Below, in pieces: positions 1 to 6,840 of a stretch of 12,689 nucleotides of DNA. Numbering within the stretch: the first letter of the stretch is position 1; every line of letters starts with the position of its first letter. The translations under genes and the position numbers were made by a program. The notes beneath the pieces were generated by a model. It did not search any database and was not told where the DNA came from. It saw nothing but the letters and a program-made list of their open reading frames with translations. Source of the stretch: Spirochaetaceae bacterium (lineage in GTDB: Bacteria > Spirochaetota > Spirochaetia > SZUA-6 > Fen-1364); assembly GCA_003141795.1 (NCBI GenBank), contig PLNO01000061.1, positions 2,560-15,248 of the forward strand. Reading direction: 5' to 3'.

Positions 1-1
1 C

Positions 2-1291
2 GATATGGAGGATGCGATGCCCGTAGGGCGCCGCGCAGGAGCACCCCGCTCGGCTCTGGATCCCGAACAGGTCATTGAGGAGCGTCGTGACAAACCGGGG
101 ATGCAGCCAGGAGGCTCCCACGCGCACATTGAACGAAAAGATCGGCAGCCTGTGCTCGGCCCCGACGTCCCCCATGAGCGCAATGGCGGGGTGGGAGGAA
201 AGCCGATCGTAGGCGTGCCGCGCGAGGAGGGATTCGCGCAGGGCGATGCTCTCCGTCCCCAGCGCCTCCTTCAGCTCCATGGCCAGCGCCGCCCGCAAGG
301 TCTGGAGGATCGCGGGCGTCCCCGGCGTCTCCCGCGCCTCGATGTCCGTCGAGTAGGCCTGGCCGTCGAAGTTCACGAAGTCCACGGTGCCGCCGGCACC
401 GACGGTGGGAGGGAGGTCGGCGCGGTAGATGCGTTCGTGAAACACGAGGATGCCCGCGCTGCCGGGGCCGCCGAGGAACTTGTGCGGGGAAAAGTACAGT
501 GCATCGAAGATCGCCTCGGGGTCCGGGCGCATGTCGATCACGTCGTAGGGGGCGATGGCGGCGTAGTCGAAACAGGCGAGGGCGTCGGCGCGGTGGAGGA
601 CCCGCGCGACCTCGGTGACGGGTGTCTTCACACCCGTGACGTTCGAGGCCGCGGAAAAAGCTCCGATCTTGCGCCGGCCTCTGTACGCGTCCCGGGACAC
701 CTTGTCGCGGAGGTCGTTCAGGTCCAGCAGCCCGTCGGGGGTGAGCTCTATCTCCACGACCTCGGCGAGACATTCCCGCCACGACACCTCGTTGGAGTGG
801 TGCTCGTAGGGCCCTACGAAAACGACCGGCCGCTCGGCGCGCAGGCGCTCCATGAGACGGGCGTGCTGGTCCGCGGGGAGGGCATCCTTCAGGATCGCCC
901 CGTAGAAGTCCCGGCCCGACGGAGGGGCGTACACCCCGAGGATCTGCTGGAGGAGGTGCACGGCGGCCGTGGTCCCGGCCCCCACGGGGACGAGCTTGTG
1001 CTCGGGACCGGCATTGACCAGCCTCCTGATCGTCGCCTCCGCCGAACGCAGGCGCTCGGAGGTGATGATCCCCGTGGCATCGTCCTCCGTGTGCGTGTTG
1101 CCGTACAGGGTGAGCGCTCCCTGGATCTGGCGCTCGATGAAGTCCACCCCGCGGCCCGATGCGGTGTGGTCCGCATAGGTGAGGCGTCTCCCGCCGAAGG
1201 GTGTCTCGATGAGGGCGTCACGGCCGATGATGGCGGCGCGGACCCTGGCCCACAGCTCAGGCTCCCTTGCCGAGCCCGACCACGCTTGCAT
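2..1291 (-). CDS. Class V aminotransferase-fold PLP-dependent enzyme (3' end outside window)
   Basis: This is a PLP enzyme of the cysteine desulfurase/selenocysteine lyase fold, probably cytoplasmic; its substrate cannot be told from sequence. 430 residues are visible. The early segment ADHTASGR is typical of one subgroup of the family. GPYEHHSNEVSWRE resembles the cofactor-binding histidine region of cysteine desulfurases. FDYAAIAPYD holds the likely Asp that contacts the pyridine nitrogen, and SPHKFLGGPGSAG supplies the probable Schiff-base lysine, Lys271. The last visible segment, QSRAGCSCAAPYGHR, is a conserved late motif of this subgroup; the reading frame is still open at base 1, so the C-terminus is cut by the window. 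The ATG at 1291 is chosen because GGAGGA lies 5 nt upstream. No SUF or ISC genes are adjacent, so a role in Fe-S assembly is not supported. The 439-codon frame on the other strand is a high-GC shadow. Confidence 0.88.
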   Translation of the reverse strand, partial: MQAWSGSAREPELWARVRAAIIGRDALIETPFGGRRLTYADHTASGRGVDFIERQIQGALTLYGNTHTEDDATGIITSERLRSAEATIRRLVNAGPEHKLVPVGAGTTAAVHLLQQILGVYAPPSGRDFYGAILKDALPADQHARLMERLRAERPVVFVGPYEHHSNEVSWRECLAEVVEIELTPDGLLDLNDLRDKVSRDAYRGRRKIGAFSAASNVTGVKTPVTEVARVLHRADALACFDYAAIAPYDVIDMRPDPEAIFDALYFSPHKFLGGPGSAGILVFHERIYRADLPPTVGAGGTVDFVNFDGQAYSTDIEARETPGTPAILQTLRAALAMELKEALGTESIALRESLLARHAYDRLSSHPAIALMGDVGAEHRLPIFSFNVRVGASWLHPRFVTTLLNDLFGIQSRAGCSCAAPYGHRILHI

Positions 1292-1314
1292 ATCGCTCCT
1301 CCGATTCGTATTAC
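1286..1314 (+). promoter_or_regulatory. Predicted promoter of the cyclo-ligase gene (leaderless geometry)
   Basis: The -35 TTGCAT (1286-1291) and the -10 TATTAC (1309-1314) are separated by 17 nt. Six nt follow before the ATG at 1321, so the usual start of transcription would fall on the A of that codon. The -35 overlaps the ATG of the divergent aminotransferase gene, so polymerase here would cover that gene's start. The match to consensus is moderate; the spacing is the main support. Confidence 0.5.
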
Positions 1315-1320
1315 TGTAGC

Positions 1321-1896
1321 ATGAACAAGCCTGAATTGCGCACCGCCATGAAGGCGGTGCTGAAGGGAATCGGGGTCAAAGAGCTCTCCGAGAGGAGCGC
1401 CAGGATGACGGCCCGGCTTGCGGCAACCCCCGCGTGGGAACGGGCGGACCTCGTGCTGAGCTTCCTCTCCATGCCCCACGAGGTGGATACTGCGGAGATG
1501 ATCGCGACCGCCCGGGCGCAGGGAAAGGCCGTGGCCGTGCCACGGATCGAGGGCGACGATATCCGTTTCGTCCTCCTCCCGGCGGACGCGCGTGCGCTGC
1601 CACGGGACGCATGGGGGATCCCCGTCCCAGATCCGCGGTGGGAGGGGCTCGACCTGTCACGCTGGGTGCATCCGCTCATGGCTGCTCCCGGGCTCGCGTT
1701 CGACCGGCGGGGCAACCGGCTGGGACGGGGCAAGGGGTACTACGACAGGTTCCTCGCCTCGGCGCGGAAGCTGGCACCCGCAATCGTCCTCATCGGCGTC
1801 TGCCTGTCCGAACAGCTCGTGGAAGCCGTGCCGCATACGGGGGAAGACCAGCCGCTCAATGGCATCGTCACGGACACGGAAACGGTCCTGCTGTGA
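1321..1896 (+). CDS. 5-formyltetrahydrofolate cyclo-ligase
   Basis: This is a 191-residue enzyme of the family called YgfA/Fau in E. coli and YqgN in Bacillus. It uses ATP to convert 5-formyl-THF to 5,10-methenyl-THF, returning stored folate to the one-carbon pool in the cytoplasm. The length is normal. The C-terminal half carries the signature PGLAFDRRGNRLGRGKGYYD, with the glycine-rich nucleotide-binding stretch GRGKGYYD at about residues 135-142. SFLSMPHEVDT near residue 50 matches the substrate-binding region. An in-frame ATG exists at 1267, but that start would lie inside the divergent gene, and it has no ribosome binding site. The ATG at 1321 fits the family N-terminus (KxxLR-like KPELRTAMK) and the promoter spacing. 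In some bacteria the gene adjoins ssrS (6S RNA); I see no 6S RNA here. Confidence 0.93.
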   Translation: MNKPELRTAMKAVLKGIGVKELSERSARMTARLAATPAWERADLVLSFLSMPHEVDTAEMIATARAQGKAVAVPRIEGDDIRFVLLPADARALPRDAWGIPVPDPRWEGLDLSRWVHPLMAAPGLAFDRRGNRLGRGKGYYDRFLASARKLAPAIVLIGVCLSEQLVEAVPHTGEDQPLNGIVTDTETVLL

Positions 1897-1906
1897 GGAG
1901 GTACCC

Positions 1907-1935
1907 TTGATTCGCCACCGGCGCCCGGGTACATT
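1907..1935 (+). promoter_or_regulatory. Predicted promoter of the helical-protein/EndoQ-helicase operon
   Basis: The -35 TTGATT (1907-1912), a 17-nt spacer and the -10 TACATT (1930-1935) lie just after the cyclo-ligase stop. Transcription would start near 1942, giving a leader of about 20 nt that contains the AGGGGAG ribosome binding site. This is a conventional leadered start, unlike most others in the window. Each hexamer matches consensus at about four of six positions. Confidence 0.45.
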
Positions 1936-1962
1936 GCAGTACGGTAGAGGGGAGAAACGACA

Positions 1963-2556
1963 ATGGGAGTCATCAAGTCGGCTTGGGAAATCGCAATGGA
2001 GAACTCGAAGGACATCGAGGCGAACAAGGAGCTCGTGGAGAGCAACAGGCTCCGGGACGAGGGAAAGAAGCTCGTCTCGAAGGTGCTCGACGACCCCGCC
2101 TACGATCTGAAGGGGGCTCTCAAGGCGTACAGCGCGGAGAAGAGCAGGCTCGTCCGCGAAGGCCTGCTTCAGTCGCTCCTCGCCAACCTCGTGCTGCCCG
2201 CGGACGAGTTCAGCGCTTCCGACACCAAGCGGCTCGGTGACGCCGTGGCCGCCGCCGTCTCGGACGCCCGCAAGGTGAGCATGATCTTCAGCCAGCTGGA
2301 AGGGTTCTTCAAGGAGTACATCGGCGAGCGCAAGCGCATGGTGGAGGCTCTCGAGCGCCAGTACGCCCCGCGGCTGAAGAAGAAGGAAGAGGAGCTCTCC
2401 CGGCAGACCGGGCGGCCCGTCAAGGTCAACCCCGCGGCCGACCCGGAGTTCCAGAGCGTCGTACGCCAGTACCTGGGCCAGCTGGATGAGAAGTATTCGG
2501 AAGTCCTGGACAAGGCCAAGGAAGAGATCCGCACCGCCTTCGCCAAAAGCTCATGA
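1963..2556 (+). CDS. Helical protein of unknown function, coupled to EndoQ-helicase
   Basis: This 197-residue protein has no signal peptide or membrane segment. It is almost wholly charged and helix-prone: Lys, Glu, Arg and Ala rich, with probable coiled-coil stretches around residues 105-145 (FSQLEGFFKEYIGERKRMVEALERQY followed by KKKEEELSRQ) and 165-197. It has no catalytic motif that I recognise. The opening IKSAWEIAMENSKDIEANKE resembles a family of spirochaetal proteins of unknown function, but I recall this only vaguely. The ATG at 1963 has AGGGGAG about 10 nt upstream. Its TGA overlaps the ATG of the EndoQ-helicase gene (ATGA, 2553-2556). Since that gene has no clear ribosome binding site of its own, translation of the two is probably coupled, which suggests related functions. 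A DNA-binding or helicase-accessory role is only a guess. Confidence 0.85.
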   Translation: MGVIKSAWEIAMENSKDIEANKELVESNRLRDEGKKLVSKVLDDPAYDLKGALKAYSAEKSRLVREGLLQSLLANLVLPADEFSASDTKRLGDAVAAAVSDARKVSMIFSQLEGFFKEYIGERKRMVEALERQYAPRLKKKEEELSRQTGRPVKVNPAADPEFQSVVRQYLGQLDEKYSEVLDKAKEEIRTAFAKSS

Positions 2557-5500
2557 GGCTTGTCGCCGACCTGCACGTCCACTCGCGGTACTCACGAGCC
2601 ACGAGCAGGGAGGCGGACCTCGACGGATTCCATCGCTGGGCGCAGGTCAAGGGCATCTCGATCATCGGCACCGGCGATTTCACCCACCCTCAGTGGTTCG
2701 CCGAGCTCTCCTCACGGCTGGTGGAGAAGGACGGGTTGTACGTCCTGAAGGATCCCCCGACCGCGGGCGCCCTGGACGGGGTTTCCCCCGCCGCCCTTCC
2801 CCTGCGCTTCATGCTCACCTCGGAGATCAGCTCCATCTACAAAAAGCACGGCGCGGTGCGCAAGGTGCACAGCCTCGTCGTCATGCCGAGCCTCGAGGCT
2901 GTGGCACGGCTCAACGCGAAGCTCGCCACGATCGGAAATATCCACTCGGACGGGCGGCCCATCCTGGGCCTCGACCCCAAGGACCTGCTCTCCCTCGTGC
3001 TCGACATCGCCCCTGACGGTTTCCTCATACCGGCCCATATCTGGACGCCGTGGTTCTCCGTGTTCGGCTCCAAATCCGGCTTCGACAGGATCGAGGACTG
3101 TTTCGAGGAGCTCACCCCCCACATCTTCGCGCTGGAGACGGGCCTCTCCTCGGATCCGTCCATGAACTGGCGTTGGAGCGCGCTGGACAGGTATCGGCTC
3201 GTCTCCAATTCGGATGCGCATTCCCCCCCCAACCTGGGCCGGGAGGCGAACGCGCTGGACACGGAGCCGACCTGGGACGGAGTGGTGGGCGCGCTGCGAA
3301 CCGGGGAAGGCTTCGTGGGCACGATCGAGTTCTACCCCGAGGAGGGGAAGTATCATTTCGACGGTCATCGCACGTGCCGGGTCTGCATGGATCCCGAAGA
3401 GACCCTTCGCAGCGGGGGGCTCTGCCCCGTGTGCGGGAAGCCGGTGACGGTCGGTGTCCTCAACAGGGTGCTCGGTCTGGCCGACAGGCCATCGCCGGTC
3501 CGCCCCGCCGAGGCCGCCGGGTTCCGTTCGATCATCCCGCTCCCCGAGCTCCTGGCGGAGTGCGCCGGAGTCGGTCCGGGGTCCCAGGCGGTGACGGGTC
3601 TCTACGCGCGGCTCATCGGCGCTTTCGGCAACGAGTTCAGCTTCCTGCTGGACGCGCCCGTCGAAGACATCGAGCGGGCGCAGGGCGTGCTTCTTGCAGA
3701 GGCGGTCCGCAGGATGCGCGCAGGCCGCGTGGATCCGAAGCCCGGCTATGACGGGAAGTTCGGCGTGATCAGGGTGTTCGACGAGCCCGAGCTCGAGCGC
3801 CTCCGCGGCCAGGACCAGCTCTTTGCACCGTCAGCCCGGCCGCGCGCGCGCAAGGAGCGTGCGGGACTGCGGCCCGGCACTGTCCGCGCAGCCGCGGGGG
3901 TGGCGCCCGAAGCAGGCGCCGGGCTCGACCCTGACCAGGAAGCAATCGTCGCAACCGCTCTCCCCCGCAGCCTCGTTTTTGCCGGTCCAGGGTCGGGCAA
4001 GACGCGCCTGCTGGCCGCGTGGGTCGTCAGGGCTGCCTTGCGGCTTCACTCGCCGGAGTCCCGCGTCCTCGCGCTCACGTTCACCAACCGGGCCGCGGAC
4101 GAGCTGTCGCAACGGGTCTCCGCCCTCCTGCCGCACGCGGCATCCCTCGTCATGACGGCCACGTTCCACTCTCTTGCGTGGTCGCTCCTCCGCGAACGCT
4201 TCCCCGAGCTTCACGTCGTGCTCACCGCCTCCGACCGGGACGCCCTCCTTCAGGCTCTCCTGCCCGATGCAACCGTCTCCGTCAGGAGGACGATGGGACA
4301 GCGCATGGAGCGGTGGTGGGAGGGAATGGAAGCCGCGGACCCCGAGCTCGATCGGATCCGCACCGCCTACGAGGAGGAAACGCGCCGCATCGGAGGGGTC
4401 GATGTTTCGGCGCTGGTGCCCGCTCTGAACGCGCTTCTCGACGCGGAGCCCGGTTTCCTCTCCCTGCTCAAGGCCCGTCACCCCTTCGTGGCGATCGACG
4501 AGCTGCAGGACATCAACTCCCCCCAGTTCGCGCTGCTTTCGAAGCTGGCCTCTTCCCAGGTCCTCGGTATCGGCGATCCTGACCAGGCCATTTACGGCTT
4601 CCGCGGGTCCGACCGCAGCCTCTTTTTCAGGTTCCGGGAGGAGACCGGGACCGCCACTTTCAACCTCACCCGCAACTACCGATCATCCGGGACGATCGTC
4701 GCCTCGGCTGACGCCATCATCGCCTCGGACAGGGCGGACGGGAGCCCGGCGCTCAGCGCGGTGCGTGCGGACGGCGCCCGCATCAGGATCGCCGCGGCGG
4801 CGAATCCCGAAGAGGAGGGCCGCCTCATCGCCTCCGCGATCACGGACCTCGTCGGCGGCGTCGACGCGGTCTCCGTCGACGCGGCGCGCGTGCGGGGACC
4901 GGGTGCGATGGCCTTCTCCGACATCGCCGTGCTCTTCCGCACGCGGGCGGTCAGGGACGCCCTCCTCCCCGCGCTCAGCGCCGCGGGGCTTCCCCTCGCA
5001 CTCGGTACCGGCGCCCCGCTGTCTGACGAAGAGCCGTTCAGGTCGCTCATCGCCGCTCTGCGCCTCGTGGCTAATCCCTCGGACACCGTGGCGCTCGCGG
5101 TCATGAGCGCTCACGCGGCAGGTGCCGACGCGCTTCTCCGCGGGGCGCCCGAGCTTTCCCGTGTCGCAGCCGAGCTCGGGGTCTGCGCGCTCATCGACAG
5201 GGTCGTCGACGGCTTCGTCCCCATCGATCGCACCGTGCCCGAGGCGGCACTGGGGGAGGAGACGCTACGGGCAAGTGCCGCGGAGCACGGAACGGACCTC
5301 GACGGATTCCTCGGACGCGTCTCCCTCTGCGCCCGAGAGACCGAGCCTGCCCGACCCGCCGAGAAGGTCTCCCTCCTCACGTTCCACGCTGCAAAGGGGC
5401 TTGAGTGGCCCGTGGTGTTCATCGCCGGCGCTGAGGAGGGGATCACCCCGATGGGGGAGGATCTCTCGGAGGAGCGGCGCCTCTTCTACGTCGCCGTGAC

Positions 5501-5666
5501 CAGGGCGCGGGACCACCTCCACATCACGCATTGCCGCAGCCGCAGGGTCTTCGGAAGGGAAACGGCCATGACACCCAGCCGGTATCTGGCCGAGATCCCG
5601 GCGCGGTGCAGGCAGGAAGAATCCGCCCGTCGTGCGGCGCGGCCCCGGCAGCTCACCCTGTTCTGA
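2553..5666 (+). CDS. Endonuclease Q (PHP) fused to UvrD-type DNA helicase
   Basis: This 1037-residue fusion joins two DNA-repair enzymes. Residues 1-424 are an endonuclease Q-type PHP domain. EndoQ nicks DNA 5' of uracil, hypoxanthine and abasic sites. Candidate metal ligands visible here are His8 and His10 (DLHVHSRYS), Asp42, Glu91, His106, His162, Asp221 and His223 (SNSDAHS). A zinc site is formed by Cys275/278 and Cys291/294. Residues 425-465 form a basic Arg/Ala/Gly-rich linker. Residues 466-1037 are a superfamily 1 helicase with Walker A (GPGSGKT, Lys483), LTFTNRAADEL, Walker B (Asp649-Glu650), GDPDQAIYGFRG, LTRNYRSS, LLTFHAAKGLEW and YVAVTRAR (Arg984). At about 570 residues the helicase half is shorter than UvrD, mainly in the 2B region. 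QDQLF (420-424) and the C-terminal QLTLF (1033-1037) look like sliding-clamp binding motifs. All helicase motifs appear intact. Confidence 0.93.
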   Translation: MRLVADLHVHSRYSRATSREADLDGFHRWAQVKGISIIGTGDFTHPQWFAELSSRLVEKDGLYVLKDPPTAGALDGVSPAALPLRFMLTSEISSIYKKHGAVRKVHSLVVMPSLEAVARLNAKLATIGNIHSDGRPILGLDPKDLLSLVLDIAPDGFLIPAHIWTPWFSVFGSKSGFDRIEDCFEELTPHIFALETGLSSDPSMNWRWSALDRYRLVSNSDAHSPPNLGREANALDTEPTWDGVVGALRTGEGFVGTIEFYPEEGKYHFDGHRTCRVCMDPEETLRSGGLCPVCGKPVTVGVLNRVLGLADRPSPVRPAEAAGFRSIIPLPELLAECAGVGPGSQAVTGLYARLIGAFGNEFSFLLDAPVEDIERAQGVLLAEAVRRMRAGRVDPKPGYDGKFGVIRVFDEPELERLRGQDQLFAPSARPRARKERAGLRPGTVRAAAGVAPEAGAGLDPDQEAIVATALPRSLVFAGPGSGKTRLLAAWVVRAALRLHSPESRVLALTFTNRAADELSQRVSALLPHAASLVMTATFHSLAWSLLRERFPELHVVLTASDRDALLQALLPDATVSVRRTMGQRMERWWEGMEAADPELDRIRTAYEEETRRIGGVDVSALVPALNALLDAEPGFLSLLKARHPFVAIDELQDINSPQFALLSKLASSQVLGIGDPDQAIYGFRGSDRSLFFRFREETGTATFNLTRNYRSSGTIVASADAIIASDRADGSPALSAVRADGARIRIAAAANPEEEGRLIASAITDLVGGVDAVSVDAARVRGPGAMAFSDIAVLFRTRAVRDALLPALSAAGLPLALGTGAPLSDEEPFRSLIAALRLVANPSDTVALAVMSAHAAGADALLRGAPELSRVAAELGVCALIDRVVDGFVPIDRTVPEAALGEETLRASAAEHGTDLDGFLGRVSLCARETEPARPAEKVSLLTFHAAKGLEWPVVFIAGAEEGITPMGEDLSEERRLFYVAVTRARDHLHITHCRSRRVFGRETAMTPSRYLAEIPARCRQEESARRAARPRQLTLF

Positions 5667-5684
5667 AGCTCCGGGCGCCGCCCG

Positions 5685-5713
5685 TTGACGGCCCGGTCTC
5701 ACGCGACTATGCT
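5685..5713 (+). promoter_or_regulatory. Predicted sigma70-type promoter of the thymidine-kinase-like gene
   Basis: The -35 TTGACG (5685-5690), an exact 17-nt spacer and the -10 TATGCT (5708-5713) form the best promoter in the window. The -10 ends 8 nt before the ATG at 5722, so the transcript would begin within about two nt of the start codon. A small GC hairpin (CGGGC/GCCCG, 5672-5684, loop of 3) sits between the previous stop and the -35. It has no T-tract, so I do not call it a terminator. Confidence 0.65.
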
Positions 5714-5721
5714 CGGACTGC

Positions 5722-6840
5722 ATGGACGCTGGCATGGACGGCAGGGACACGAGGACATTCCTCAAGAGCCTCGGGTTTCCCGAGGTGAAGGTTCATCACT
5801 CCTTCAACCATTTCGATTTTTCCCGGCAGGGTCGGCGCATCCTCGTCATCGGGAGCATGGGGTCGGGCAAGACCGAGTTCTCCGCCCGGATCTGGCGGGA
5901 CTCCGAGGTCGCGCAAAAAAAGACGGGGGCGGCCGCGGAGCTGACCCGCACCGACGGCGCGGACCGCAGGATCGTCTTCTTCATCCGTTCCGCCCTGGAC
6001 GCCAAGAGGTTCCCTGACTACCCGCCGGATGCCCTTCCCTATCGGGGGGGGTTCGTGCGCTGCGGGAAGAACATCGCGGAGATCAACGATTCCTTCGACC
6101 TGGAACGGGTGATGGCGGAAAACCCCACGGCGGGGACATGGGTCATCGACGAAGCGTCGTTCTACGAGGAGAGGCTCGCCTACGTCGTGCAAAGCGCATC
6201 CCAGACGCGCGGCCTCACGTTCATCTTTCCGTCGCTCGTGCTGAACTTCCGGCGGGAGATCTTCAACACCACCGCCCGCCTCCTCCTGGACACCGCGACC
6301 GACGTTTTCCCTCTCACCGCCTACTGCGAGCACCCCGAATGCCTCCAGGATTCGTTCTACACGTACCGCTACTACACGGTGGACGGCAGGGAATGCCCCG
6401 CCCTGTACTTCGATCCCCTTCTGGTGATCGGCGGAGACCGTGAGGTGAACGACGCACGGGAGCCGAACTACTGCACGCGCTGCGACGACCATCACTACCT
6501 CCCCGGCAAGGAATATACGTTCCTCTACCTCAAGCCGCTGGGCGAGCAGGCTTCGCGGGGAGAGTCCGCCCCGCTCACGCGCGAGCTCGGGCTCATCTCT
6601 TCCAGCATCGGGAAGTCCCAGCTCTACCGCCACTTCGAGAGCCACTACGACGAGATAAGGATGAACTCGCTGCGCGTCTCCTGCATCGCGGAAAAGGCGC
6701 TGCTCTTCCTCTTCACGGAGCAGAACCTCGTGCCCAACGAGCTCTTCCGCAGCATCGTCAAGGACCTCGATCTGGATGTCGACTATCTGCGGCGCCGACT
6801 CTCGGACTGCCGGCGGGGCGCGGTGCTGGAGGCCGTGTGA
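5722..6840 (+). CDS. Long thymidine-kinase-like protein (TK1/Tdk type II fold)
   Basis: This 372-residue protein carries the order of motifs found in TK1-type thymidine kinases, which phosphorylate thymidine with ATP for dTMP salvage. The P-loop is GSMGSGKT (44-51, Lys50). The Walker B/catalytic segment is DEASFYE (Asp143-Glu144), corresponding to DE-x-Q-F-F in typical enzymes. FIFPSLVLNFRREIF matches the usual V-x-GLD-x-F-x-F stretch. A zinc lid is suggested by Cys202, Cys207, Cys251 and Cys254. VIGGD near 234 and EPNYCTRC correspond to the usual IGG and YEARCRxC elements. It differs from typical Tdk (about 190-230 residues) in having an N-terminal extension of about 40 residues, a longer insertion in the lid, and about 110 residues after the lid. 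The substitution of Gln by Ser in DEAS may alter substrate. Start 5722 fits the promoter; ATG 5734 is an alternative. Its stop overlaps the next start (GTGA). Confidence 0.8.
   Translation: MDAGMDGRDTRTFLKSLGFPEVKVHHSFNHFDFSRQGRRILVIGSMGSGKTEFSARIWRDSEVAQKKTGAAAELTRTDGADRRIVFFIRSALDAKRFPDYPPDALPYRGGFVRCGKNIAEINDSFDLERVMAENPTAGTWVIDEASFYEERLAYVVQSASQTRGLTFIFPSLVLNFRREIFNTTARLLLDTATDVFPLTAYCEHPECLQDSFYTYRYYTVDGRECPALYFDPLLVIGGDREVNDAREPNYCTRCDDHHYLPGKEYTFLYLKPLGEQASRGESAPLTRELGLISSSIGKSQLYRHFESHYDEIRMNSLRVSCIAEKALLFLFTEQNLVPNELFRSIVKDLDLDVDYLRRRLSDCRRGAVLEAV

Noticed and set aside
5..1324. Long open frame of 439 codons on the plus strand
   Set aside because: It is antisense to the aminotransferase gene, whose translation carries clear family motifs. 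The plus-strand product is low-complexity Gly/Arg/Val text typical of high-GC shadows. The same applies to long shadows at 6783-8147 (minus), 7136-8392 and 9807-10769 (minus).
1896..2110. Perfect AGGAGGT followed 4 nt later by a TTG start (1907), open to 2110
   Set aside because: The strong ribosome binding site is real in sequence. However, the product (LIRHRRPGTLQYGRG and so on) is Arg/Ser-rich without any recognisable feature, and most of it overlaps the well-supported helical-protein gene in another frame.
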